From an endosymbiont of Lamellibrachia barhami (GTDB lineage: Bacteria > Pseudomonadota > Gammaproteobacteria > Chromatiales > Chromatiaceae), in contig NZ_JAAVSH020000001.1 in assembly GCF_011947365.2 (NCBI RefSeq), positions 2,992,382 to 3,056,381 on the forward strand: a DNA stretch of 64,000 nt, written 5' to 3'. The position numbers were made by a program, and so were the translations under genes. The notes under the pieces were generated by a model. The model was not told the origin of the DNA. It saw nothing but the letters and a program-made list of their open reading frames with translations, and made no database searches. Of this stretch, positions 1 to 7,922 are shown piece by piece; position 1 is the stretch's first letter; the number at the start of each line of letters is the position of its first letter.

Positions 1-105
1 CAGGATGTTCCTTAACATCGACTCGACTTGGTCAGAACGAGGGTCGCAGAAGGGTAACTCCCTTCGCCATTTATACGCGGTTTTAGGCAGCCGTTAACAG
101 AATTT

Positions 106-152
106 TATGGCGCGCCCGGAAGGATTCGAACCTCCAACCACCTGGTTCGTAG
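106..152 (-). repeat. tRNA-Arg 3'-half fragment, distal att copy of an island
   Basis: The minus strand reads the 3' half of a tRNA-Arg(ACG), from the anticodon loop to an encoded CCA. It matches positions 7087-7133 in the same orientation: 30 identical bases at the 3' end, a 9-base stretch with four differences, then 8 identical bases around the anticodon loop. No 5' half is present, so it is not a functional tRNA. Known for tRNA-targeted islands: the far end carries a duplicate of the tRNA 3' part. Inferred: this is the outer boundary of the island ending at the intact tRNA-Arg. I see no gene in 1-105 or between here and the start of the next gene's 3' end at 336. Confidence 0.8.
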
Positions 153-227
153 TGTTCCAACCTAAGCGCCCTATCCTACTGTAATTCAATGCTTTTATAT
201 GACCTACACTGGCCAATAAAATTGATC

Positions 228-264
228 TATTTGGTCCTATTTGACGATATTTAGGGTTATTTGG
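228..264. repeat. Four TATTTRG-like direct repeats phased every 10 bp
   Basis: The heptamers TATTTGG, TATTTGA, TATTTAG and TATTTGG start at 228, 238, 248 and 258, an exact 10-bp period. They lie about 75 bp inside the island from the tRNA fragment. Helically phased short repeats next to an att site are typical of integrase arm sites or excisionase binding sites. That role is inferred from position only. Confidence 0.55.
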
Positions 265-335
265 CGCCATCTATTGGACAATTATTTGCCGACATCCGGG
301 CAGTTAACAGCCGTCTATTGAACAGCCTGCGTACC

Positions 336-1658
336 TTAGTATCCCAGTTCCACACCAATGACAATCCGGTCATTATCGCTGAACTGGCCAAACAGGCCGT
401 CACGGTCACCGTAGAAAATATCCGCACCCACCCAGGTCTTCACATTGTCCTGCCATTCATAGACAAGCTTTGGACGTAACAGTCCATCGCCATGGTTCAT
501 ACTGACGATCCACAGCACCTCGGCCTGCAGGGTGTCATTGTGATAGTCACGCCGTGCAAGGAAGGTCAGGTTAGTGTCCAGTTCATCACGCACCAACCCG
601 GTCGGTGAATCGGTGACCCGGCTCTGGAACAGCTGTGCACTCAGGAAGGTATCCTCAATTCCTGTCCAGTCAAACCCAAGGACATAGGACAATTCGGGGC
701 TTTCCACAATACCATCAGCATCAGATGCGTTGTCTGTGAGAAAGAATTGATCGGAAAAATAGCCCAACTCACCTCGCACCACCCATTCGCCAAAGGCATT
801 GCTGAAGGTGCCGCCAATCACATGTGTGCGCTCATAACGTGGCTCGATCACTGCAACCGGACCGGTCGGACTCATAACCAGACGCTGAAACAGGACCGGG
901 AAATTGCTGTATTGATACAGATAATTCAGCGTGATGTCCCAGCCTTTATAAAAGGTGGACAACCGGATCCCGGCGTCGGAATCGGCAAAGAATCGCTGCG
1001 GGCGTTCTATGTCACGAACATCGACCGTAACGCCTGGCGGCGCCGATGGCACCCGCTGTGGCGAGCTGAAGGCATAGGTCGCATCGCGTTTTGGGAGCGC
1101 GTGGTAGGTCTGGTCCGGTATCCAGATAAACTGGGCATCCCAGTTGCCAAGCGGGTGTTCGACATTGACCATCCACAACGGGATTCGCGAGTTATCAAAA
1201 TCTTCCAGGATAAATTCCCGGAAGGACTGCGGATTAACCACATCCAGTACCTTGAGGCCATCGGCCTTGCCCCAGACCACCTGCTGTTTGCCGAGCGTAA
1301 GATAGTGCTCACCAAGATCGCCTTCCAGGTAGAACTCCCGCAATTCTGCTTCCAGTTCCTGTCCGACAAGCCCCGGCTGGCTTGCCTGACTGTAGCTGTC
1401 CCGATTCACGTCCCCGGGTCTGAGCCCGTCAACCGTCTCAGCACGCAACCGGCCGATGGCGGTCAGTTTCCAGCCATTATCGAATCGACTGACAAGCTCC
1501 GGCTCCAGCGCCAGCTCAAAAGCCTGGCTACTGCCATCTTCAGTATTGACGGCCCATTGCCCACGTGCAATGCCTGAGAAATCGAACTCCGCTGACTGGA
1601 CTGGGCCGGACAACACCCCTCCCAGTAACAGCAACGCAGCCTTCTTCCTGGTCAGCAT
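336..1658 (-). CDS. DUF1302-like outer-membrane beta-barrel protein
   Basis: A 440-residue protein with an N-terminal signal peptide (Lys/Arg, a Leu-rich core, and a cleavage region near SAE at about residue 23). The rest is aromatic-rich, alternating beta-strand sequence ending in an aromatic residue (VELGY), as in outer-membrane barrels. The conserved block GKQQVVWGKADG...VNPQSFREF resembles DUF1302-type proteins, which are commonly encoded with MMPL exporters and LolA-like proteins. It starts 17 bp after the preceding gene's stop and is the last gene of the island operon. Likely role (inference): outer-membrane partner in export of a hydrophobic compound. The substrate cannot be read from sequence. 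Confidence 0.8.
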   Translation of the reverse strand: MLTRKKAALLLLGGVLSGPVQSAEFDFSGIARGQWAVNTEDGSSQAFELALEPELVSRFDNGWKLTAIGRLRAETVDGLRPGDVNRDSYSQASQPGLVGQELEAELREFYLEGDLGEHYLTLGKQQVVWGKADGLKVLDVVNPQSFREFILEDFDNSRIPLWMVNVEHPLGNWDAQFIWIPDQTYHALPKRDATYAFSSPQRVPSAPPGVTVDVRDIERPQRFFADSDAGIRLSTFYKGWDITLNYLYQYSNFPVLFQRLVMSPTGPVAVIEPRYERTHVIGGTFSNAFGEWVVRGELGYFSDQFFLTDNASDADGIVESPELSYVLGFDWTGIEDTFLSAQLFQSRVTDSPTGLVRDELDTNLTFLARRDYHNDTLQAEVLWIVSMNHGDGLLRPKLVYEWQDNVKTWVGADIFYGDRDGLFGQFSDNDRIVIGVELGY

Positions 1659-1675
1659 TGGTTCAAGTAATCTCG

Positions 1676-2500
1676 CTATAACCCACGCCTAATCGCCTTC
1701 TGGGTAAATACACCATCATGGACGCCTTTCACATAATCAACCTCGCTGAAAGTAAAGACGGTACGGTGACTGGTCTTGTGGTTTTCTACTTCAAGATGAT
1801 GTTGGGTCCAGATACCCTGCACCTGGCGGATACCCCTGGTGTGGATCGTTTTTAACAACTTCCCCCGGGTATCCCAAAACCGGCTGCGGCGCACCATCCA
1901 GATTGCGTCATCCACACATTGCTCGACACGGCTGTAGCCAAGCTCCTTTGCGGTTTCATCATCGACGGGAAGCGCCTCGACGACATAGCAATGGTGGCCG
2001 TCCACCTCGTCCTCACCCGTAGTCTTACGAGTATAGTCTGCAATGGAGACCTTGGACTCAAGTTTGATATCCTCGTAAGTGAAATCGGTACCGAGAAAGT
2101 AGTCCCCGCGATCCGAGGCCGAAATGCGTCTGACCTTGCGCATCGCCGGCAGATACAGCCACTGGTCATCGTCCACGTCAGCTTGCGGATAATCGTAGGT
2201 CATAAACGCTGTATCTTTTACATTTTTTGGTTGCTGGTAAAAGATCACACTGCGTTTTTCATCGCCATAATATTTTCGAAAACCGCGGGTTTCACGCACA
2301 CGTTTCTTGCCGCGACGGTCGATCATCTCCATGGTGAGATTGCGCGAGACCGCCTCACCTTCGTCCCGGGCATTAATACGTTGTGCAATCTCATCACCCG
2401 TTGGCCAGTCTGCTGCTTGCAGTGTGTTGGTTGCAGGTGAAATTGCCAGGATCAGCACTGTAATTAATCCCTTTCGTGTATGTCTGGTTAAGGTTTTCAT
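1676..2500 (-). CDS. Outer-membrane lipoprotein-sorting (LolA-like) protein
   Basis: A 274-residue secreted protein. Residues 1-29 look like a signal peptide ending near LQAAD. The body contains the usual landmarks of the LolA-like family that accompanies MMPL exporters: EMIDRRGKKRVRETR, a QWLYLPAMRKVRRI block, DFTYEDI, and the C-terminal Phe-x-Phe-x-x-Val strand. A strong ribosome site (GAGGAGG) lies just before the ATG at 2500. It sits between the short-chain dehydrogenase and the DUF1302-like barrel. The family probably carries lipid or lipid-like cargo across the periplasm; here that is inference from fold and neighbours. Confidence 0.85.
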   Translation of the reverse strand: MKTLTRHTRKGLITVLILAISPATNTLQAADWPTGDEIAQRINARDEGEAVSRNLTMEMIDRRGKKRVRETRGFRKYYGDEKRSVIFYQQPKNVKDTAFMTYDYPQADVDDDQWLYLPAMRKVRRISASDRGDYFLGTDFTYEDIKLESKVSIADYTRKTTGEDEVDGHHCYVVEALPVDDETAKELGYSRVEQCVDDAIWMVRRSRFWDTRGKLLKTIHTRGIRQVQGIWTQHHLEVENHKTSHRTVFTFSEVDYVKGVHDGVFTQKAIRRGL

Positions 2501-2602
2501 ACTATCCTCCTCGACAGCCAGTCGCGGTCTGTTTGGGTAAGTGTCGGTCAGTCAACAGCAAGACTTCCGACAGAGACTGGTACCCGGAGCCCTTGAAGTG
2601 TT

Positions 2603-3433
2603 TCATCGGGGAACTCCAGCATTGGTACGTTGTAAATCGGGATTGCTTGTCCTGCGAGACAGGAATGCGAACACGGCCATGGCAATACCGCGCGGCTGCA
2701 ATTCACCCAGGAAGGCAAGCACCTTGTTGATGCCGCCCGGTATCATGGTTGTGTGCCCTGCCATCGTGGCGCGGTAGGCCACACTGGCGACACGCCGGAT
2801 GGAAACCCTGGGTAGCCAGCGATAGGTACGGGTATCGGCGACACGGGCATCTGTGACGAAGTTTGTGGTCGATGCACCCGGAGATAGTGCCGTTGCCGTC
2901 ACATTGGTACCGCGCAACTCCGCTGCCAGGCCACGAGTGAATGAAAGTACATAGGCCTTTGAAGCTACATAGGCGATCCAATTGGGGCCACCGGCAAAAT
3001 AGCCCACCAACGAGGCCACATTAAGGACGCGCCCACTGCCACGCTCCACCATTGGCTGCAGAAAATGATGCGTCAACCGGGTCAGGCTCAGCATGTTGAG
3101 CTGCAACATGGCCATCAGACGCTCCGGGTCACTTTCTGCAAAAGGACCGTAATCACCGATGCCGGCGTTATTGACCAGTACATCGACCCGAGTCATTGCC
3201 AGTTGTTTGAACAACTCATCCACCGCAGCATCCTGAGTCAGATCCAGGGCATGGGTGGTGACCCTAGCACCAGTTTCATCCTCAATGCCGGTAGCCGCCT
3301 GTTTCAGGTCATGTTCATCGCGCGCCACCAGCACCAGGTCGTGGTCGTGGCGGGCAAATTCCCGGGCCAGTTCCAGGCCAATGCATCTTGAGCCGCCGGT
3401 TATTAATGCTACAGGTCTGTCTTTGGTAGTCAT
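2603..3433 (-). CDS. Short-chain dehydrogenase/reductase
   Basis: About 276 residues from the ATG at 3433, chosen because GAGGAGATAGAG precedes it and homology starts there; an in-frame start 25 codons upstream would run back into the exporter's 3' end. It shows the SDR hallmarks: a dinucleotide-binding motif near residues 10-17, LVNNAG, the catalytic Ser in NVASLVG, and the catalytic pair Y-V-A-S-K. The binding motif is unusual: TGGSRCIG has Cys where the second glycine of TGxxxGxG is expected. The start is 17 bp from the exporter stop, so the genes are probably co-transcribed. Substrate unknown; it may modify or supply the exported lipid-like compound. Confidence 0.85.
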   Translation of the reverse strand: MTTKDRPVALITGGSRCIGLELAREFARHDHDLVLVARDEHDLKQAATGIEDETGARVTTHALDLTQDAAVDELFKQLAMTRVDVLVNNAGIGDYGPFAESDPERLMAMLQLNMLSLTRLTHHFLQPMVERGSGRVLNVASLVGYFAGGPNWIAYVASKAYVLSFTRGLAAELRGTNVTATALSPGASTTNFVTDARVADTRTYRWLPRVSIRRVASVAYRATMAGHTTMIPGGINKVLAFLGELQPRGIAMAVFAFLSRRTSNPDLQRTNAGVPR

Positions 3434-3450
3434 CTCTATCTCCTCGATTA

Positions 3451-5850
3451 TCAGTTCGTCGTTTGCGTCTGTGGAATGGCAGTGCTCGTAGCCGCATTTT
3501 CCTGCCACAGGAACCCGGGTTTGAACACCTTCACCAGGGCCGGTAACACCGTCATGCTGGAAAGAAAGCTGGTCGCTATCGCCACGGCGACCAGCACACC
3601 GAACTCGTGCAGCACCACTACTTTGCTGGTTGTCAGCACCCCGAAACCCAGCGCCAGTGCAGCGAAGTTAAACAACAGGGCGCGACCGGTGGACGGATAA
3701 AGTTTCAGGATCGCTTCATCCACGGAAAGCCGTGTATCGCGCAGCAGGCTTTGCAGGCGTTCGATGGTGTGGATGGAGAAATCCACACCCAGGCCAATCG
3801 AGATGGCTGCGAACATTGAAGTACCAATAGATAACCAGATGCCACTGAAGCCCATCACTGCATAGATCGTCAGGATCGTCGTCACGACCGGTAACAATGC
3901 AATCGTGCCGGCAACGGCTGAACGGAAACTGACTGTCGCCATCAGCCAGACCAGTAACAGGGATATGGCGACACTCACCACATGGCTCTCGCCGAGGCGC
4001 TTGATCCAGTGGTAGTCGACATTTACGCGTCCACTGAGATACGCCTTGATGCCCGGCGCATTAAACTCGTCGTCGATATACTGCTGCGCGGCTTCGATAA
4101 CGACCTTCTCGACCGAGTAGCGACCGTCATCCAGACGGGCGCGCACGTTGGCCAACTGGTAGTCGTAATCAACCTCCTCCTGGAAGTCAGTCGGGTCGCC
4201 ACTGGCGGAATACAGCAGAAAATACTGCGCAACCAGGTCGGGATCTTCAGGCAGTCGATATGCCTCCTTGCTATCCTCATGCAGCGCCTTGTTCATCTGC
4301 TTCAGGTAATCCACGATCGATGTAGTCCCGTTCACGTGTGGTTGTATTTCCAGCCAGCGCTGCAGGGCCTCGATACGTTGCAGGTGTTCAGGCTTGAACA
4401 GATCCTCGGGTTCCGGCGTCTCGATCATAATGTCCAGGTAATGGGTCCCGTCGAACACCCGGTTTAGTGTACTGTCCGCGATATGCAGTGGCTCTTCATG
4501 GTGAAACACCCGGATCAGGGTTTCATCCAGCTGAATTTTCGAGGCGCCGATGCCACCGATTACGATGAGGGTGACTGCCACCAATAAAATTCTACGCGGC
4601 GCGCGCACCACGGCACGACCCAGTACGTCGAGCACGCGTCCGAACCCGTCGACGCGAGATGAATTTTCACCTGCCTGAATCGAGTAGGCGCGGCTCGGCT
4701 TGAGTCGCAACAGACTCAGTACCGCGGGCACGACCGTCAGGGAGTACACCCAGGCCACGCCCACACCGATCATGGCGAACAGACCGAAGTACTGCATCGG
4801 CGGCATCATGGAGGCGAAATACAGGCCCAGGAATCCGGCCATGGTGGTTAATGATGTCAGCGTCACCGGACGCCACATGTGCAGCATGGTCCGTACCGTG
4901 ACATCCCGTGGCGTATCATCAGGATGCAGGGCGACCTCTTCATAGTACTGGCTGAGAATGTGAATCGAATCGGCCACCGCGATGCCAATCAACACGACGG
5001 GCAGTGCGTTGGTAATCACAAAGAAGCTGACACCCGCTGCTGCCATCAGACCCAGTGCACTGACGGCCGTTGCAGCGACCACCAGGTTAGGTATCAAAGT
5101 TCCTCTCAAAGTGCGAAAGGCGACAAAACATACCAGGGTAATGACCAATCCGGCGATGGGATTGAGCCGAAAAGCATCGGCATCAATATAGGCGCCCATA
5201 TAACCGGCGACGGCGCCCTCTCCCGCCACGTACAACTGTTCACCTTCCTGTACCGGCGCCTGCTCTACAATCTGCAATAGTTCCTCGTAGACCTGCTGTG
5301 CATTTGTTTGATCGTCCAACTCGGCCACAATCAGGGTACCCGTGCCGTCTCTTGATACCAGACTGCCGACGTACAAGGGAAAGTCCATCACCGCCGTGCG
5401 TACCGCATTGGCGGCCGCTTGCGTTCGCGGCGGGGTCTCGAAAAAGGGCTCGACCAGCATCCCGTCTTCAGTGCCGATAATATCGTTTTCTGTCGCCAGG
5501 CTGGTGATGCGCTCGGGATCGATATTATCCACCGTCTCAAGACGCCGGGTCAGCCATTCCACTACCTCCAACGAGTGCGGATTGAAGATACCGGCCTCCC
5601 CTTCGTTGACGAGAGCAATCACCATCGGGTCCTGCAGACCGAAGATGTCTTCAACCTTGTCACGAAATAACAGCGCAGGATGATCCGGCGGAATGAAGGC
5701 ATCGGCCCGGGTATCCTTCTCAAGTGTTGGTATAAAACTGGCGAATCCGATGATGAGTATCAGGCCGATAGCAATTATGGTCTTTGGCCAGGCCGTCACA
5801 CCCAGGAAAAAATACCTGGCCTGTGTTTGATTCAATTCACTGCTATTCAT
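3451..5850 (-). CDS. MMPL/RND-family exporter
   Basis: A 799-residue inner-membrane protein built of two similar halves. Each has one N-terminal helix, a large periplasmic domain and a block of five or six membrane helices. Motifs typical of the MMPL/sterol-sensing-like permeases are visible in both halves: GIAVADSIHILSQ in the first and LGVDFSIHTIERL in the second. The Asp residues there lie on the proton pathway in this family. AGGAGG precedes the ATG at 5850, and a palindrome identical to that at marR lies 17 bp upstream of the gene. Predicted proton-driven export of a lipid-like or hydrophobic substrate together with the LolA-like and barrel proteins. Confidence 0.9.
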   Translation of the reverse strand: MNSSELNQTQARYFFLGVTAWPKTIIAIGLILIIGFASFIPTLEKDTRADAFIPPDHPALLFRDKVEDIFGLQDPMVIALVNEGEAGIFNPHSLEVVEWLTRRLETVDNIDPERITSLATENDIIGTEDGMLVEPFFETPPRTQAAANAVRTAVMDFPLYVGSLVSRDGTGTLIVAELDDQTNAQQVYEELLQIVEQAPVQEGEQLYVAGEGAVAGYMGAYIDADAFRLNPIAGLVITLVCFVAFRTLRGTLIPNLVVAATAVSALGLMAAAGVSFFVITNALPVVLIGIAVADSIHILSQYYEEVALHPDDTPRDVTVRTMLHMWRPVTLTSLTTMAGFLGLYFASMMPPMQYFGLFAMIGVGVAWVYSLTVVPAVLSLLRLKPSRAYSIQAGENSSRVDGFGRVLDVLGRAVVRAPRRILLVAVTLIVIGGIGASKIQLDETLIRVFHHEEPLHIADSTLNRVFDGTHYLDIMIETPEPEDLFKPEHLQRIEALQRWLEIQPHVNGTTSIVDYLKQMNKALHEDSKEAYRLPEDPDLVAQYFLLYSASGDPTDFQEEVDYDYQLANVRARLDDGRYSVEKVVIEAAQQYIDDEFNAPGIKAYLSGRVNVDYHWIKRLGESHVVSVAISLLLVWLMATVSFRSAVAGTIALLPVVTTILTIYAVMGFSGIWLSIGTSMFAAISIGLGVDFSIHTIERLQSLLRDTRLSVDEAILKLYPSTGRALLFNFAALALGFGVLTTSKVVVLHEFGVLVAVAIATSFLSSMTVLPALVKVFKPGFLWQENAATSTAIPQTQTTN

Positions 5851-5866
5851 GAGAACCTCCTATTGT

Positions 5867-5878
5867 GTGTATATACAC
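5867..5878. promoter_or_regulatory. Putative MarR operator upstream of the exporter
   Basis: A perfect 12-bp palindrome, GTGTATATACAC, lies 17 bp upstream of the exporter ATG. The same palindrome with the same flanks (T before, CT after) recurs at 6371-6382 before marR. Two identical copies at the two promoters of a marR-led operon strongly suggest the MarR binding site. An AT-rich -10-like TATACA lies inside it. Confidence 0.65.
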
Positions 5879-5897
5879 CTATTACCCTGTAAAAATA

Positions 5898-6365
5898 TCA
5901 ACTTGTTCCCGTTGCATCCACCACTGCCGTCAGATCACCCAGCATGCGATCAAGCCGGCTGGCACCCAGCGCACGTTTGACCCGGCGCTGCGCCTACTGC
6001 CACAACGGGAGTGCCTGTTCCAGTCGCTTAAGGCCCTTACCTGTCAGGCTCACTTCACGCGAACGCTGGTCTTCCTTGCCAGGCACCGCCGACAGTAAAC
6101 CCTCTCTCTCCAGGGGTTTCAGATTGCGGGTCAGCGTGGTCCGGTCCATAACCAGCACCTCGGCCATTTTGGAAATCGCAATCGGCCCCAGAGCCCGGGT
6201 TGCCACCAGCAAGGTGAGCTGGGTTGGCAGCACTCCGCTGGGTTTCATGATCTCCTCATACAGCTGCGTCACAACCCGGGAAGCCTTGCGCAGATTGAAC
6301 ACTGCACAGGTCTGCTCGATTTCCCGGCATTGTTTGAGATCACAGCTTGTGTTTTGTTTAGCCAT
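5898..6365 (-). pseudogene. MarR-family regulator interrupted by an amber codon
   Basis: From the ATG at 6365 the frame encodes a winged-helix MarR protein: N-terminal dimer helices, PTQLTLLVATRALGPI, the recognition segment MDRTTLTRNLKPLEREGL and the wing KEDQRSREVSLT. A TAG at 5994-5996 stops it after ...LPLWQ. The frame then continues open for 31 codons (AQRRVKRALGASRLDRM...) to a TGA at 5898-5900. That is the usual C-terminal dimerisation helix, so TAG probably replaced CAG. The short product of about 123 residues keeps the DNA-binding domain but lacks the last helix. It heads the exporter operon and likely repressed it. Nonsense mutation or sequencing error cannot be told apart here. Confidence 0.8.
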
Positions 6366-6370
6366 AGTAT

Positions 6371-6400
6371 GTGTATATACACCTTTCGATAATTTGTCAA
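6371..6400 (-). promoter_or_regulatory. marR promoter with embedded operator palindrome
   Basis: On the minus strand a consensus -35 TTGACA (6395-6400) is followed by exactly 17 bp and a -10 TATACA (6372-6377). The -10 lies within the palindrome GTGTATATACAC (6371-6382). A repressor bound there would cover the -10, which fits MarR autoregulation. The predicted start point is 7 bp downstream, at or next to the marR ATG (6365), so the transcript may be leaderless. Confidence 0.7.
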
Positions 6401-6420
6401 TATCTTCTTTCAGTGAATAG

Positions 6421-6637
6421 GGTATCGTTGAACTGAAGCAACGCAACCCGCGTTTTGGCTGCCGCCGAATTGCTCAGCAAATCGCCAAGTCATTCGGAAT
6501 CGACATTGATAAAGATGTGGTGCGACGCATCCTCGCCACACATTACAGGCCAGGTCCTGGTGACGGTGGACCATCATGGCTTACATTTGTCGAACATGCC
6601 AAAGACAGCCTCTGGAGCATTGACGTGGTTCAATAGA
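6421..6637 (+). pseudogene. Integrase-core (rve) transposase fragment
   Basis: One frame reads ELKQRNPRFGCRRIAQQIAK, then a DIDKDVVRRIL helix, HYRPGPGDGGPSWLTF and DSLWSIDVVQ before a stop. This is the segment leading into the DDE core of rve-type (IS3/IS481-like) transposases. It has no start and ends at the first catalytic Asp region, so it is a relic. It abuts the upstream region of marR, inside the tRNA-Arg island. Confidence 0.7.
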
Positions 6638-6684
6638 TTGGCACAACCCAGTTAAGATAGATTTACTTAACTGAGGTAGAAGAA

Positions 6685-7058
6685 ATGACACACCCGGACT
6701 ATGTGTTCACATACCAGGGAAGCCCCGTAAGGAAGCCACATACAAACGCATGGAGGCGAGCATGGAAAGCCACTGGGCTGCCGATGGAAAATGGAATCCT
6801 GAAGGGTGCGCATAAACCTTCGGGCGACGTCTCAGGGGCGTAGGAGTACCGCTAGAGACACGTAAAGCCCTCCTGGGGCACGCCAATGAGGATATCACAA
6901 CCCATTACTCAGCAGCGGAGCTGAGCGAGCTGCTGGATGCTGTCGAAAAGATCGTTGATCGCGGCATCGCTCAAACCCCGACCCTGACAGTGGTTAGACG
7001 GAAAAAGGAGCTTGTCGGAAAACTGTCGGAAAAAGAAAAAGGGTCAGCAGTTGTTTAA
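6685..7058 (+). pseudogene. Tyrosine integrase C-terminal remnant
   Basis: The first frame (ATG at 6685) reads a catalytic-domain segment with AWRRAWKATGLP and stops. After a change of frame near 6800 it continues as TFGRRLRGVGVPLETRK, ALLGHANEDITTHYSAAEL, then a long tail to TAA at 7056. The second part has the LLGH box and the catalytic tyrosine (THY). The HxLR box normally just before TFGRRL is missing at the junction, so the enzyme is dead. It ends about 30 bp from the 3' end of tRNA-Arg, the usual place for an island integrase. Confidence 0.8.
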
Positions 7059-7071
7059 CTGCTAACCCTTT
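7041..7071 (+). terminator. Hairpin at the end of the integrase remnant
   Basis: AGCAGTT and AACTGCT form a 7-bp stem around GTTT, extended by GGGT/ACCC with one mismatch, followed by a short T run. It overlaps the last codons of the integrase remnant. A weak intrinsic terminator is likely. Confidence 0.45.
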
Positions 7072-7088
7072 GATTTCCCCAAGGAATA

Positions 7089-7165
7089 TGGCGCGCCCGG
7101 AAGGATTCGAACCTCCGACACCCTAGTTCGTAGCCAGGTACTCTATCCAGCTGAGCTACGGGCGC
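7089..7165 (-). tRNA. tRNA-Arg (anticodon ACG)
   Basis: The minus strand folds as a complete tRNA. The acceptor GCGCCCG pairs with CGGGCGC, the discriminator is G and CCA is encoded at 7089-7091. The D arm is GCTCAGCTGGATAGAGT, the anticodon loop CTACGAA gives ACG, and the T loop is TTCGAAT. The anticodon stem CCTGG/CTAGG contains one G-T pair. The left-end fragment at 106-152 carries CCAGG there, which would pair perfectly. This suggests the 3' half of the present gene came with the island. Confidence 0.95.
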
Positions 7166-7247
7166 GTAGCTTTTTGGAGCGCGAATTCTGCTGAATTCGC
7201 GCTCTTTTGTCAACACAAAACCGACTTTTCAGTCAGCATTGGCTATA

Positions 7248-7340
7248 TGGCGGAGAGAGAGGGATTTGAACCCTCGATGGAGCTATAAACCCCATACTCC
7301 CTTAGCAGGGGAGCGCCTTCAGCCGCTCGGCCATCTCTCC
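7248..7340 (-). tRNA. tRNA-Ser (anticodon GCT)
   Basis: A 93-base gene on the minus strand with acceptor GGAGAGA/TCTCTCC, an encoded CCA and anticodon loop CTGCTAA (GCT). It has the long variable arm expected of a serine tRNA and a TTCAAAT T loop. It lies between tRNA-Arg and csrA on the same strand. Confidence 0.95.
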
Positions 7341-7465
7341 AAATTCCGTGCACTTAACCTATTGGCCCTACGGACCATATTGGGTAGCACGTTGTTTTGG
7401 GGTCAGTGCCATTTAGACATCCCGCAAAACCGAAACGAATTGTACCGATTTCTCTTCCTACAAAC

Positions 7466-7499
7466 AAAAAAAACTTCGGCAACTGCCGAAGTTTTTTTT
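7466..7499 (-). terminator. Intrinsic terminator after csrA
   Basis: ACTTCGGCA-A-CTGCCGAAGT-type hairpin (7473-7492) with a stable stem, flanked by eight A on one side and eight T on the other. It can end transcription in either direction. It lies 35 bp beyond the csrA stop. Confidence 0.9.
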
Positions 7500-7534
7500 G
7501 TGCGATATTAAAACCGCACCGCGAACCAACTTTG

Positions 7535-7726
7535 CTATTCTTCTGTACCCTGCTGTTCAGCCTGCTCGCGTTTGATCCGTTCGTAAATCTCTTCACGATG
7601 CACAGTCACATCACGCGGAGCATTTACACCAATACGAACCTGGTTACCTTTTACACCCAACACGGTAACCGTTACTTCATCGCCAATCATAAGAGTTTCG
7701 CCGACACGGCGAGTCAAGATCAACAT
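7535..7726 (-). CDS. csrA: Carbon storage regulator CsrA
   Basis: A 63-residue protein that matches canonical CsrA along its whole length: [16 protein letters not shown] at the N-terminus, [14 protein letters not shown] in the middle and [10 protein letters not shown] at the end. The RNA-contacting Leu4/Arg6 and Arg44 are present. CsrA dimers bind GGA motifs in mRNA leaders and control central metabolism, motility and biofilm genes. It sits between lysC and tRNA-Ser, the order common in gammaproteobacteria, and has its own terminator downstream. A second, divergent paralogue lies at 24222-24392. Confidence 0.97.
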   Translation of the reverse strand: MLILTRRVGETLMIGDEVTVTVLGVKGNQVRIGVNAPRDVTVHREEIYERIKREQAEQQGTEE

Positions 7727-7922
7727 AATCCAATCTCCCTGTTTCCTTCTTACCTGCTGTCAGAGCATAAGCCGAGAGTGTCCGAAACTACCGACAGCGT
7801 TCACCAACCAAGCCAGAGACTATGATGTAACTGGCACGCCTATACTAACAATAGGTTGGACCAGAAAAAAGTCCAATAAATCCTTATAGTTGGAGATCAG
7901 TAAGATTTTAGGAATGTAGTGA

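Noticed and set aside
747..1577. Long plus-strand open frame of 276 codons
   Set aside because: It is antisense to the DUF1302-like gene and has no domain, ribosome site or codon pattern of its own.
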